Assembly (NCBI GenBank): GCA_002371265.1
Contig: DFGT01000030.1
Span: forward strand, 62,001 to 126,000
Length of the DNA stretch: 64,000 nt
DNA from: Bacteroidales bacterium UBA3743
GTDB lineage: Bacteria > Bacteroidota > Bacteroidia > Bacteroidales > Paludibacteraceae
Direction of reading: 5' to 3'
Below are positions 43,301 to 52,023 of the stretch, piece after piece. The notes beneath the pieces were generated by a model that was not told the DNA's origin, made no database searches, and saw only the letters and a program-made list of their open reading frames with translations. Position numbers and translations under genes: made by a program. Every line of letters starts with the position of its first letter. The stretch's first letter is position 1.

Positions 43301-45493
43301 GAATTGCAAAATGGCAAGTGGGTTGTGATCGCAGGTCCAACTCAAGACACTGCAATTGTGATCTCAACTGTCAACATGACAGAGAAAGAGCATACAGTAC
43401 GAGTAATCTCCGGAACAGACTGCGAGAAGGTTGCCAATGGTGAAATCACAAGCGGTGATCCTGAATCTGCAGACCAGATTGGAGATGAGCTGAAGATCAA
43501 AAACACAAGCATCTTCTTCAAGACTATCGTGAACGGAATCTGTGAAAAGATGGACAACGTACTTGTTGAAATCGACGGTGATAACCTTGACACTTTGATA
43601 GCAGGAACTAGCATCAAGTGGTATATTAAGGCAACCGGAGACTCTGCGTTCGTTGCCGTTCCAAGTGCGACAGACCAGAAGAGTGTTTCATTGAACCTAA
43701 CAGGAGAAACAACAATCAAGGTCGCTTTGGATAACGGAACAACAGAATTGGTGAAGACACAAAAGACTATCGCTTCTGAAGACAGTCTAAAGATCAAGTT
43801 GACTACTGACAAAGAGAAAGCATGCTACGGTGAAAATGTCAATCTAAATGTTGAGACAGTCAACGGTGCATACGCTTCTATCATGTGGGAAGACAGCAGT
43901 AAGACAGCAGAAAGAAATGTGGCAGCAGACACAATATTGTACAAAGTAGTTGCTGAAAGCAAACTCGGCTACTGTCCTAATGTTGCAGACTCTATTAAAC
44001 TTGTAGTCGACTTCAAGCCAGAGGTTGAGCTGGCAATCAGCAGAGAGGCTGTTTGTGATGATTCAAGCAACGTCAAGTTGTCAATCTCGTCGGCTCAGGA
44101 GAGAAACGATTTGATCTATACTTGGAAGAACTTTGAGACAAAAGACACCGTCTTGACAGATGCTCCAAAAGAGAACACTACATACGAGGCTACAGTAAGC
44201 ACCTCACTTGGAATCTGTGAAAGCGTGACATTGAGCAAGTCAGTTTCAGTGGCAAGCAACGTTGAGTTCGCGGCAAAAGCTTCCGACAGCATATTCTGTA
44301 AGGGAGACGAGGTGAAGATCGCAATCGAGAAGATCAACGGCGGATCACTCAACGAAAACATCAAATTCACATTGAACGACGTCGAGTTCAGCGGTGACAC
44401 AGCTAAAGTAGAGGTCAACACTTCAGTCTACGCATTACGTGCCACAGACTTGACTGGAGGATGTCCGGACGCAGTAGACACAGTTAGAATCAAGGTCGAT
44501 CAGCCTGTTGAATTCACATTGAGCCAGACAGCGACAACAATCTGTAACGTCGGTTCGGACAGTGTCAAGATTACTATCAATGCCGATTCATCCGCAAATT
44601 ATAGCTACGTATGGTCGACAGGAGACAAAGATGCCAGAACTATCACAGTCTACCCTAATGTAGATTCTACTTATACAGTAATCGGTGCGAGCCAATACGG
44701 AAAATGTCCTTCATTGGAGGATTCCGCAAGCATCACTGTCAACGAGGCGGTCAAAGTCACAATCGAGGCTGATGTAGACAGAATTTGTCAGACAGGAGCA
44801 GACTCAGTCAAACTTACAGCAATGGCTGAAAACGGAGAGCCTACTTCATGGATCTGGTGGGACGGTGCTGTAACAACATCTCCTGTACGTTCATTCCTTC
44901 CTACAGTAACCAGTGCTGTATGGGTAAGAGGAAACGACAATGTATGTGCGGTGAGCGACACTGCAAGCGTAACGATTTCGGTAGACGTGCCACACACAGC
45001 CCACCTTGCCACAACATCTACAAAATTCGTATATGGAGGTTCTATCGACATGGTCGCATCATTCAACGGAAATGTAGAAGGACCAATCACATGGTACAGC
45101 GAGAATACAGAGGGCGACGTCACAACTCTTGGAGAGACAGAAGAGTTGAAATACTCTGACATGCCAAGCGGAGATGCCAAATATTACTTCGTCGCTAAGA
45201 ATGGTGCATGCGCAGACATCAAGAGTGACATCATGACAATCGCTCTTGTCGACGATATCGAGATTCCTACCGTCTTCACGCCATTTGAGAAGAACGGAGA
45301 GAACGATGAATTCATGCTAGGCTATGAAGTTGTGATCTACGACAGATTCGGCAACTTGATATACCGTGGCGACAACGGTTGGGATGGAACTTACAAAGGA
45401 GATGTGGCAGACGCAGGTGTTTACGTCTACTCATTAATTTTGAAAGACGGTCGTGAGATGAAGGGTACAATTCAGGTGTTTAAAAGAGACTAA
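40361..45493 (+). CDS. Giant surface protein with type B (CHU_C) T9SS sorting domain, module 2
   Basis: A protein of about 1710 residues starting MDKRNPLWKVILTFMLSFVG, a signal peptide. Its first 940 residues align domain by domain with the module 1 protein, including the BIG2-like domain near 852-937 (STLKWSLDNPVLGYLDATGK). A second part, about residues 1143-1546, is absent from module 1: four to five Ig/PKD-like repeats of about 85-90 residues, each with paired Cys (KACYGENV...GYCPN, AVCDDSS...GICES, SIFCKGD...GGCPD). The C-terminus from about 1634 (IPTVFTPFEKNGENDEFMLG) is the type B sorting domain. An in-frame ATG at 40223 precedes the promoter and is rejected. Confidence 0.88.
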   Translation: MDKRNPLWKVILTFMLSFVGQVSFADGILVFQVTDTKNKPLEGVKIKLSGDSAIADLELTTDALGRYTNPKFKSGTYNYEVMYGDWAKGSITVPEEEFGWANINFRELSISFRDFDDKALVGKTAKLYVDNNGEKGEYISTKMSDTAGLVKYIVPEGKYIYETLKGAVKVTVDDKVKTQEVAIPSGDITHKTFFEFQKDSLPYNVSSKAIKVYIPLANGKDSLFGEVQVPYGDYSRTKSKVNTKAGTYKFEVETNQFGLVVGTFSVDDNDPIDSLIIPININSYYNGHGGDAGEGGDQSGDTTKPFEKQLAVWDTVPGIGTYVNINVFDPENPGQPLENVFCYMDMLSVGKPMPYALTNKDGQCTLLAKPGEAYTLHVADIEIDIPNLQSDTTININLDRKDYTELLFKVSFEGEDFNPTTIEKVVFDTRYETDSFYMPAQLTMLPTKNASNDTLYYINPLRVGAGGYDFMFHINEMKASGFKDNYIRVFKNDKNRDARYNIAPEYKVKVILCKSDTVSRYLNAFPVVINNSQFHTNFNGELIYKTEKDSVSIQAFKEKKDFLVTDDTTVYFIYDRIVQNVYFKFIHDGQIVYPEIQYLEVFVNDSSDVNESAGILVSKTGHIGDKEYNTFPDSLNLEEGDYFIRYTMKDFYYDGTFDWEFNIENARGTDTTIYIVVPTKRNVELIITDALGEYVEGVFGKIYKWDESGEKLINSFIYDASKHDELKSDANGIVKDHLLPGKYQLRILDIVKNFVVGDYDLKFDIRDGVPLRHIKFIVKNKNTQKPMQGLELVVNKDSAQYSTDVTSETGEIVIECVNGDYSYVLNYGKGHKDSFTVKNDTTIYIYVEDEVKIESLALDAKDCVAEGGSVKIEPIINPKSATRSTLKWSLDNPVLGYLDATGKFTANTIGLTGFVTIKATTTDGTNISAEKMIQIGGTTCGDSIKTEFEGGGDEIARTDDSLKIIITPGKETFKRCYAVQELQNGKWVVIAGPTQDTAIVISTVNMTEKEHTVRVISGTDCEKVANGEITSGDPESADQIGDELKIKNTSIFFKTIVNGICEKMDNVLVEIDGDNLDTLIAGTSIKWYIKATGDSAFVAVPSATDQKSVSLNLTGETTIKVALDNGTTELVKTQKTIASEDSLKIKLTTDKEKACYGENVNLNVETVNGAYASIMWEDSSKTAERNVAADTILYKVVAESKLGYCPNVADSIKLVVDFKPEVELAISREAVCDDSSNVKLSISSAQERNDLIYTWKNFETKDTVLTDAPKENTTYEATVSTSLGICESVTLSKSVSVASNVEFAAKASDSIFCKGDEVKIAIEKINGGSLNENIKFTLNDVEFSGDTAKVEVNTSVYALRATDLTGGCPDAVDTVRIKVDQPVEFTLSQTATTICNVGSDSVKITINADSSANYSYVWSTGDKDARTITVYPNVDSTYTVIGASQYGKCPSLEDSASITVNEAVKVTIEADVDRICQTGADSVKLTAMAENGEPTSWIWWDGAVTTSPVRSFLPTVTSAVWVRGNDNVCAVSDTASVTISVDVPHTAHLATTSTKFVYGGSIDMVASFNGNVEGPITWYSENTEGDVTTLGETEELKYSDMPSGDAKYYFVAKNGACADIKSDIMTIALVDDIEIPTVFTPFEKNGENDEFMLGYEVVIYDRFGNLIYRGDNGWDGTYKGDVADAGVYVYSLILKDGREMKGTIQVFKRD

Positions 45494-45495
45494 AA

Positions 45496-47061
45496 ATGAA
45501 ATCAATAAATAAATTCACGCTATTGGCCGGACTTGCCACTGCAGGCATGGCCATAGCGGCACCTCAGGGTGGATTCAACAAATATGAGAACGCCACGAGA
45601 GACAATGTGACAGCCACATATAAAGATGGTTACGTCATATTCAGAAGCGGCGACAGCATTTTCGTCGGCAAACAGACTGCCAACGGAATTGAAAACAAAG
45701 AATACAATAAGAGTCTGACTTCATTGAAAGCCGACGGTGCTATCAGCTATGCCGACGGAATGGTATTCTACAGCAAAGATGGCGACATCTACGCTGCAAA
45801 AGAGAAATCGTTCGGAAAATTCAAGAAAGGCAAAAAGCAGTGGCTTCCGGGTCTTGGCAAAGAGAGAAACGAATTCCAGGGCAGCATGTTGGCTTACGCA
45901 AGCTGGAGATATATGCCAAAAGAGATGGCTTCTGCCAAGAATCCTTCCGTCACATCTGACGGAAACACAATCTATTTCGCTTCCAATGCGGAAGGTTCGA
46001 AAGGATTCGACATTTGGATGACAAACAAGAACGAGGATGGAGAATGGTCTATAGCCGAACGTCTTGGGAAAGAGGTCAACAGCCTTGGAAACGAGGACTT
46101 CCCTATCGTGCTTGGCGACTCTCTTATCGCATTCGGTTCCGACAGAAAGGGCTACACGACAATGCCAGACAGCGGCAAATTCCACACTTATATCAGCAAG
46201 ATTGAAGAATGGAAGAGACCTCAGCTATTGTCCAAATACGAGTCGGAAAAGGCTAAAGAGGAAGAGAAACAGTTGATTGCATCAAAAGTAGACAAGCAGT
46301 CGAACAGCCAATCAACTGAAAATCAGCAGTCAACGACACCGTCTACTAACAATCAGATCGCAGACAACCGTGTTGCGGACAGCCCAACTAACACAAATGT
46401 GTCATCTGGAGCAAATGCTGGTGGACAGACGACAAACGACTTTTCTAATTTGTCGTATTCCCCAGTTGTGAACAATGTGAACCCAGAAGAGAAAGTCCCT
46501 TACAATCCGTTTGATGATGGCAAACCAAAAGAAGAGGAATTCAACTATGAAGACGACATCATCGAAGAGACGAAGTCTGAAAACGACCGTATCTTGGAGT
46601 TGTTGACAAAAGACGAGACTCCAATGGAGCCAACCAAGAAGGTTTCAGTGGCAGATCTTAACGACGTCTTCAAGAACGATCAGGAAGCTGTTGTGAAAGC
46701 CTCAAAGAATGTGGTTGCGACGGCAGACAAACGAATCTTCTACTTTGACTACGACAAAGATGTTGTAAACAATGCCGACTACGAGAAAGACTTCGAAGTA
46801 ATCTTGGAATTCATCAATTTCTATCCAAAGAACAGTTTCCTTGTAATCGGACATACAGACGAGCGTGGTACATATGAGTATAACGACGCATTGAGTATGA
46901 AGCGTGCCAAGAAGATTGAAAGCATCTTGGTCAGCAAAGGTGTTAGCAGAAAACGTCTGTTCACAATGGCATTGGGAGAGTACAAACCTGTATTCAAGAA
47001 TGCCCAGACAGAAGAGCAGCATCAGAAAAACAGAAGAGTGGAAATCTTAATAATGGAGTAA
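45496..47061 (+). CDS. OmpA-family protein with N-terminal propeller-like region, module 2
   Basis: A 521-residue protein with signal peptide MKSINKFTLLAGLATAGMAIA. It has the same architecture as 37694-39115: propeller-like pieces (NPSVTSDGNTIYFASNAEGSKGFDIW, NSLGNEDFPIVLGDSLIAF), then a longer Ser/Asn/Gln/Thr linker at about 255-340, then an OmpA domain (IFYFDYDKDVVN, VIGHTDERGTYEYN, NRRVEI). It should span from the outer membrane complex to peptidoglycan. It starts 2 bp after the adhesin stop codon and ends 4 bp before the PorP/SprF gene, so the three are cotranslated. Confidence 0.88.
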   Translation: MKSINKFTLLAGLATAGMAIAAPQGGFNKYENATRDNVTATYKDGYVIFRSGDSIFVGKQTANGIENKEYNKSLTSLKADGAISYADGMVFYSKDGDIYAAKEKSFGKFKKGKKQWLPGLGKERNEFQGSMLAYASWRYMPKEMASAKNPSVTSDGNTIYFASNAEGSKGFDIWMTNKNEDGEWSIAERLGKEVNSLGNEDFPIVLGDSLIAFGSDRKGYTTMPDSGKFHTYISKIEEWKRPQLLSKYESEKAKEEEKQLIASKVDKQSNSQSTENQQSTTPSTNNQIADNRVADSPTNTNVSSGANAGGQTTNDFSNLSYSPVVNNVNPEEKVPYNPFDDGKPKEEEFNYEDDIIEETKSENDRILELLTKDETPMEPTKKVSVADLNDVFKNDQEAVVKASKNVVATADKRIFYFDYDKDVVNNADYEKDFEVILEFINFYPKNSFLVIGHTDERGTYEYNDALSMKRAKKIESILVSKGVSRKRLFTMALGEYKPVFKNAQTEEQHQKNRRVEILIME

Positions 47062-47065
47062 GGAA

Positions 47066-47965
47066 ATGGAAATCAACATAAAAAAAGCACTTATTGCTTC
47101 TGCAGCTTCTTTATCAGCACTATTTTGTTCTGCTCAACAGGATTTGATGGTGTCGCAGCAGATCTTCTCACGTATAAATGTCAACCCAGCCGGTACTGGT
47201 AACAACAAAGGATGTGACGCATTCTTGCTTGGACGCATCCAATGGGCGGGAGTCGACAATTCACCTAAGACAGGATTGTTGAACTTCACTGCATACAGCG
47301 AAAATGTAAAGTCAAGTTTTGGTGCGACAGTCAACTACGACAACCTTGGCGTTGGCAACAGCCAGACAAACGCTCAGGCAGTCTACGCATACCATATCGA
47401 CTTGAATCCAAAGTACATCCTGTCACTTGGTATTTCAGCTGGTTTCAATGTGGGGTCATTCGACCCATATAAAAACACGTTGAAAGACGACTCTGAGATT
47501 GGCAAGTCGACATTCGTTAGAGACAAGACGACAGAGATAAGTCCAGACTTCAACGCAGGTGCAGAGATAAGCAGCGAACACTGGATGGCTGGTTTTTCAT
47601 GCACTCACTTGCTAAACGACACGTCGACTACATTTAGAAAAGGCCGCCATTTCTATGTATATGGAAGAGGATTCTTCAATATCACCCACAACTTTGATTT
47701 GGCGCCATTGATCTCATACATGCACAAGCACAACACCAACACCACAGAAATCGGATGCCAGGCATTCTTCAAAAAGATGATTTGGGGAGGTGTGGCATGG
47801 AAACCAGATTTCAACAGATTCTCAGAGATGCAGATGATGAGCATCACTGCAGGTTTCGAGTGGGCTAACCGATTCAGATTTGGCTACAGCTACGACATGA
47901 ACTTTGGAAAATACAACAATCTTCCATCAAACACTCATGAAATCATGCTAAGTGCTCACTTCTAA
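47066..47965 (+). CDS. PorP/SprF-family T9SS outer-membrane protein, module 2
   Basis: A 299-residue protein with signal peptide MEINIKKALIASAASLSALF and mature QQDLMVSQQIFSRINVNPAG, the PorP/SprF signature. The barrel ends EIMLSAHF. Many stretches are identical to the module 1 paralogue (for example YDNxGxGNSQTNxQAVYAYH and FKKMIWGGVAWKPDF). The likely role is anchoring or export of the giant cargo at 40361. Confidence 0.9.
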   Translation: MEINIKKALIASAASLSALFCSAQQDLMVSQQIFSRINVNPAGTGNNKGCDAFLLGRIQWAGVDNSPKTGLLNFTAYSENVKSSFGATVNYDNLGVGNSQTNAQAVYAYHIDLNPKYILSLGISAGFNVGSFDPYKNTLKDDSEIGKSTFVRDKTTEISPDFNAGAEISSEHWMAGFSCTHLLNDTSTTFRKGRHFYVYGRGFFNITHNFDLAPLISYMHKHNTNTTEIGCQAFFKKMIWGGVAWKPDFNRFSEMQMMSITAGFEWANRFRFGYSYDMNFGKYNNLPSNTHEIMLSAHF

Positions 47966-47997
47966 TATTGAATTAAGAATTAAGAGTTAAGAATTAA

Positions 47998-48046
47998 ATG
48001 GGGGTGTATCAAGACTAATCAAGTCGCGATGCACCCCCTTTCTTTT
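47998..48046 (+). terminator. Terminator of the second T9SS module
   Basis: Stem GGGGGTGTATC (48000-48010) / GATGCACCCCC (48028-48038) followed by TTTCTTTT. It can serve the convergent gene at 48050 as well. Confidence 0.8.
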
Positions 48047-48049
48047 GTT

Positions 48050-48595
48050 CTATTCATCTATGATTTGACGACCAATAACAAACGCTACTGTTCCCCCTAC
48101 CAATGAGTAAATTCCTGCAATAAGATCATCATCTGGTCCAAGACACTCATTCTTTACCTCCAACAAAAAAGTGCTAATGAAAGATACGATGAAAACGGAT
48201 AAAATCGTAACGAACATAAGTGTCAGAGTTTTAACCACTTTTTCCATTCTATCTCCCTTAAATGAAAAGAAACAGACAATCAAGCTGATAAAATAAGACA
48301 CAAAAATCAAGGAGTTGTCTACAATTGGATGAATCCAAAATAGAGTTGCGGCAACTATACCCACCAACAACGATATGATGATTCCCAATCTCGAAGAATA
48401 CAATTTGGAAACAATTAATCTGACTACCATAGTCAATTGCAGAGCAATCACCATAGCTGCATCTTTTGTCGGAGGAGGCCAGGATTCCGTAAGCTCACCC
48501 AAAGGGTCATAAACGCATAAATACACTACGAAAAAAATTGACAAAAGTATTTCTGCTGGACATTTTAACACTAACCTGTATAATTTTTGCATCAT
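48050..48595 (-). CDS. Small membrane protein of unknown function
   Basis: A protein of about 181 residues beginning MMQKLYRLVLKCPAEILLSI, with four to five hydrophobic segments (ILLSIFFVVYLCVY, IIISLLVGIVAATLFWI, LIFVSYFISLIVCFF, FVTILSVFIVSFISTFLL). No family recognised. A start at 48661 is also in frame, but that ATG lies at the edge of repeat E, so the internal start is preferred. It stands alone between module 2 and the repeat. Confidence 0.55.
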   Translation of the reverse strand: MMQKLYRLVLKCPAEILLSIFFVVYLCVYDPLGELTESWPPPTKDAAMVIALQLTMVVRLIVSKLYSSRLGIIISLLVGIVAATLFWIHPIVDNSLIFVSYFISLIVCFFSFKGDRMEKVVKTLTLMFVTILSVFIVSFISTFLLEVKNECLGPDDDLIAGIYSLVGGTVAFVIGRQIIDE

Positions 48596-48664
48596 TTTGA
48601 ATCTATTTAACGTGAATTCGACGAATTTTAAAATAGGAGAAAATGACAGTTGAAGTGTCATAAA

Positions 48665-48974
48665 CGAGGATTGTTAAGGGCGGAACGCCCTAACCCTTCC
48701 CCACGTGCGAGCCGTAGGCGAGCACAAAAAATTAATAAAGCCACAGAGAATTAACGTTTACAGAGAAAAGCTACGCTTTTATATGAGAAAAAGAGATGAG
48801 AATCCAATCAGAAAGTGGAATATGATCAGCAGATTACAATTCATCGAACTCACGTTATTTAACTCTTGGATTTTAGTTGTTTAATGGCAGGGAAACCTAC
48901 TCTTTCTATTCATGTGCTCGCCTACGGCTCGCACCATAGAGGAGGAGTTAGGGCGTTCCGCCCTTAACAATCCT
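48665..48974. repeat. Dispersed palindromic repeat, copy E (complete, inverted termini)
   Basis: The left end is GAGGATTGTTAAGGGCGGAA followed by CGCCCTAACC; the right end is the inverse, GGCGTTCCGCCCTTAACAAT then CCT. Inner blocks GTGCGAGCCGTAGGCGAGCAC and GTGCTCGCCTACGGCTCGCAC are also inverted. The core shares CAGATTACAATTCATCGAAC with copy A. With its flanks it accounts for the 590-bp gap before the SGNH gene at 49188. Confidence 0.9.
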
Positions 48975-49187
48975 TAGTTATATAACCAAATCTTAAATCA
49001 AGAATAGCTTCTTAATTTTGATAAAAGATCGTCATGAATACAAATATATAAAAAACTTTCACTTCTCTCTCAAATGTATAATTATGTCTTCTTTATCTTC
49101 CTCAGCATACACTTTTGAAAAATCATACGTAAAATTTGACATAAACCTTTAAAAATGTTAAATTCGCATTTACTAACGAATTCGTAA

Positions 49188-50756
49188 ATGAAACGACATA
49201 TAGAATTATTGTTTTTTGTTGCCGTCATAGCCGTGTTGGCTGTGATCTGTTTTTTAATGCCCAAGGATGGCATTTCGGTGGCTGGCACGACGCTTCGATT
49301 TCCTTCCATCTCTGAGGTTCTCACTCCATCGGACAAGTCGAGAATATCAATTGACGGGCTTTTGGCCGACCGTGAAAACAGCATGAAGATCCAACAGTTG
49401 CCCGACTCTGTGATTGAGGCCCGTCGCAAACTTATGCAAGCGGCAGACTCTATGCGTGTGCGCGACTCACTTCTCCTTGCTGACACCATCAATTTCTATA
49501 AGACTTTCTTTGCAGAGAATCCGTCAAGATTCTATCTTCCTGATTCTTCGGACGTTTCGTATATAACAGATCTGATTGCGACCCTTCGTAGAGAGGCACG
49601 CAAAGGCATTGTGCATATCGCACACTACGGAGACTCACAGATTGAGGGTGATCGCATCACAAGTTCTCTCCGCTATGGTCTGCAGGACAAATTCGGAGGA
49701 GAAGGACTAGGAATTATCCCTGTCCTACAGATGATTCCTTCGATCACGGTTCAAGAAACGATTTCAGATAGCATAAGCCGTTATTTGGTCGACGGTACAC
49801 TTGTCCAAAAAGCAGACCACAAACGTTATGGAGCGCTGGCCCAACTTTCTGAACTTAAAGGAAAAACAACCATAACAATCAAAAGTTTGGCAGTCAAGCA
49901 TAAGGCTTTCGACAAAGTGCGTCTGTTCTATTCCACACGTAAAAAGGGATTAAAAGCGACGTTGACCGCCGGAGATCTCACTTATGAGGCAGAAGATGAA
50001 GCGGACAAGAAATATGGCATGATGGAATGGGATCTGCCAAACAAAATATCTACATTCAAAATCAGACTTGAAGGAGATGCCGAACTTTACGGTTTCTGTC
50101 TGACTGGAGACAAAGGTGTGGCAGTGACAAATATCGGATTACGAGGAAGTTCGGGAACATTCTTCACCAGAATCGACGCAAAATCATTCAAGTACATGCA
50201 CAACGCGCTCAACACCCGTTTGGTGATCATGGAATTCGGAGGAAATGCAACTCCATATTTGAGCACAGACAAAAAAATCGAAGGCTACTACAATTCGATG
50301 GACGCCCAAATCAAGTTTGTGAAACAACAACTGCCTAAGGCAAAAATCATTCTTATCGGACCTGCCGACATGGCTGAGACCGTGGACGGAAAGCTCCAAA
50401 CATACCGTAATCTTGAGAAGACGGTGGATTTGATGCGACGTGTGGCGAAAGACAATGGAGTGGCATTCTGGAACATGTATGGAGTGATGGGAGGAAAGAA
50501 CTCGATCATCAGTTGGGTATCCAACAAACCAGCTCTTGCTGCAAGCGACTACATCCACTTCTCCCGTAAAGGAGCTGAAAAGATCGCCCATCTGTTTTTG
50601 GAAAGTTTGAATGTCTACGACGACTATTCAATGTTCCAGTCATCTCTAGACAGAAGAAAGAGAGAACTATCGAAAAACAGGAAAAAGAAGCTAAAGGAGA
50701 TATCTGCAAAAATACCTGTCGACAAGACGTTTGCTGATTCAATCTCCAAAAGATAA
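49188..50756 (+). CDS. SGNH/GDSL-fold hydrolase domain protein, membrane anchored
   Basis: A 522-residue protein with an N-terminal signal anchor (IELLFFVAVIAVLAVICFLM) and a periplasmic domain. The nucleophile block is HIAHYGDSQIEGDRI (GDS with Ser), and the catalytic Asp-His are likely in ASDYIHFSRKGAEKIA. It resembles the SGNH proteins (AlgJ/AlgX type) that act with an MBOAT protein in O-acetylation of exported glycans. It is 21 bp upstream of a second SGNH protein, which is followed by the MBOAT gene. Substrate not readable. Confidence 0.82.
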   Translation: MKRHIELLFFVAVIAVLAVICFLMPKDGISVAGTTLRFPSISEVLTPSDKSRISIDGLLADRENSMKIQQLPDSVIEARRKLMQAADSMRVRDSLLLADTINFYKTFFAENPSRFYLPDSSDVSYITDLIATLRREARKGIVHIAHYGDSQIEGDRITSSLRYGLQDKFGGEGLGIIPVLQMIPSITVQETISDSISRYLVDGTLVQKADHKRYGALAQLSELKGKTTITIKSLAVKHKAFDKVRLFYSTRKKGLKATLTAGDLTYEAEDEADKKYGMMEWDLPNKISTFKIRLEGDAELYGFCLTGDKGVAVTNIGLRGSSGTFFTRIDAKSFKYMHNALNTRLVIMEFGGNATPYLSTDKKIEGYYNSMDAQIKFVKQQLPKAKIILIGPADMAETVDGKLQTYRNLEKTVDLMRRVAKDNGVAFWNMYGVMGGKNSIISWVSNKPALAASDYIHFSRKGAEKIAHLFLESLNVYDDYSMFQSSLDRRKRELSKNRKKKLKEISAKIPVDKTFADSISKR

Positions 50757-50777
50757 GCATAATGTGAACTTAATAAG

Positions 50778-52022
50778 ATGAAGGCTATCAAAACAATATT
50801 TGTGCTGTTGACTTTGCTTAACGCAACACTCGCGTCTGCCCAGGGATTTTTCAAACATATTCCTAGAGACTATGATTTTATCCAATACGATAAAAACAAG
50901 TTGGAATTTCCAGGCGACACTGGCACAATGTGTCATTTTTATGAAAAACTAGACAGCATCGTGCTTTGCAGAGAAGGAAAAGTGAACATTCTCCACATCG
51001 GAGGCAGCCACGTGCAGGCGGATGTGTTCTCCAACCGTATCCGACGCAATCTTGACTCTCTGAATCTTGACTTCAAGAGTTCCCGCGGACTGGTGTTCCC
51101 TTTCAAAATAGCAGGAACCAACAATCCGCCAAACTATAATGTGACATACACTGGCAAATGGACATCAAGCCGAATCTTGAAACGTCACGACAACATCGAG
51201 CTCGGACTGATGGGAATCGCTGTGCAGACAAATTCGCCAGATGCGACAATGAAAATCAACCTCAATAGGGATGCCACTTTGCGTTGGGAGTGTACGGACT
51301 TGAAACTGATTGGCTATTCCGACAGCGCATATTCATACCCAGTGATCATCAACCCTGTTGACAGTTCAAAAATATACAGCATTTACAATGTGTTGGACGA
51401 CGTGTACGAGTTTTCTTTCGACACTCCAGTCGACTCATTCACAATTGCTTTCGAGCAGACAGACTCTGTTTTCCATCCGTTCACATTGTCTGGAATCCTA
51501 GCAGAGAACAACAGCAACGGAATCACATACAATTCCGTCGGCATCAACGGAGCAAGCGTCATGAGCTGGCTGAAATGCGAGAAATTCCAGAAAGAGTTGC
51601 CGCTCGTACTTCCAGATTTGGTGATTTTCGGAATCGGAATCAACGACGCTGTGCCTAAAAACTTCAGCGGAGCCAAGTTTTTGGACAACTACAGCAAACT
51701 GATAGAAAAGATTCAGGAGATTTCTCCAAACTGTGCATTTATCTTCATCACAAACAACGACTCCTACCGTCGCTCAAAAGGACAATACAGTGTCAACACG
51801 AACGGACAGATCGTTGAGGAAGTTTTCTTTGAATTAGCGAAAAAATACAACGGTGCCGTATGGGATCAGTTTGCCATCATGGGTGGATTAAAGTCGATGA
51901 AACAATGGGAGAACGCAGGTTTAGCCCGAAAAGACAAGATTCACTTCACACCAAATGGCTACATCCTATTAGGTGATTTATTCTACAATGCATTGATTCA
52001 GAGTTATCTAAATTACAAATAA
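50778..52022 (+). CDS. SGNH/GDSL-like secreted protein
   Basis: A 414-residue protein with signal peptide MKAIKTIFVLLTLLNATLAS. The nucleophile block reads LHIGGSHVQADVFSNRIR (GGSH in place of GDSQ), with GIGIND (Asn block III-like) and KIHFTPNGYILLGD (Asp-His-like) further on. It should act in the periplasm with the neighbouring SGNH protein and the MBOAT gene, 1 bp downstream. The change of GDS to GGS keeps the Ser but loses the Asp next to it. Confidence 0.8.
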   Translation: MKAIKTIFVLLTLLNATLASAQGFFKHIPRDYDFIQYDKNKLEFPGDTGTMCHFYEKLDSIVLCREGKVNILHIGGSHVQADVFSNRIRRNLDSLNLDFKSSRGLVFPFKIAGTNNPPNYNVTYTGKWTSSRILKRHDNIELGLMGIAVQTNSPDATMKINLNRDATLRWECTDLKLIGYSDSAYSYPVIINPVDSSKIYSIYNVLDDVYEFSFDTPVDSFTIAFEQTDSVFHPFTLSGILAENNSNGITYNSVGINGASVMSWLKCEKFQKELPLVLPDLVIFGIGINDAVPKNFSGAKFLDNYSKLIEKIQEISPNCAFIFITNNDSYRRSKGQYSVNTNGQIVEEVFFELAKKYNGAVWDQFAIMGGLKSMKQWENAGLARKDKIHFTPNGYILLGDLFYNALIQSYLNYK

Positions 52023-52023
52023 C

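Noticed and set aside
43342..43812. Long minus-strand frames inside the adhesin gene
   Set aside because: They are shadows of the well-supported plus-strand protein and have no recognisable content.
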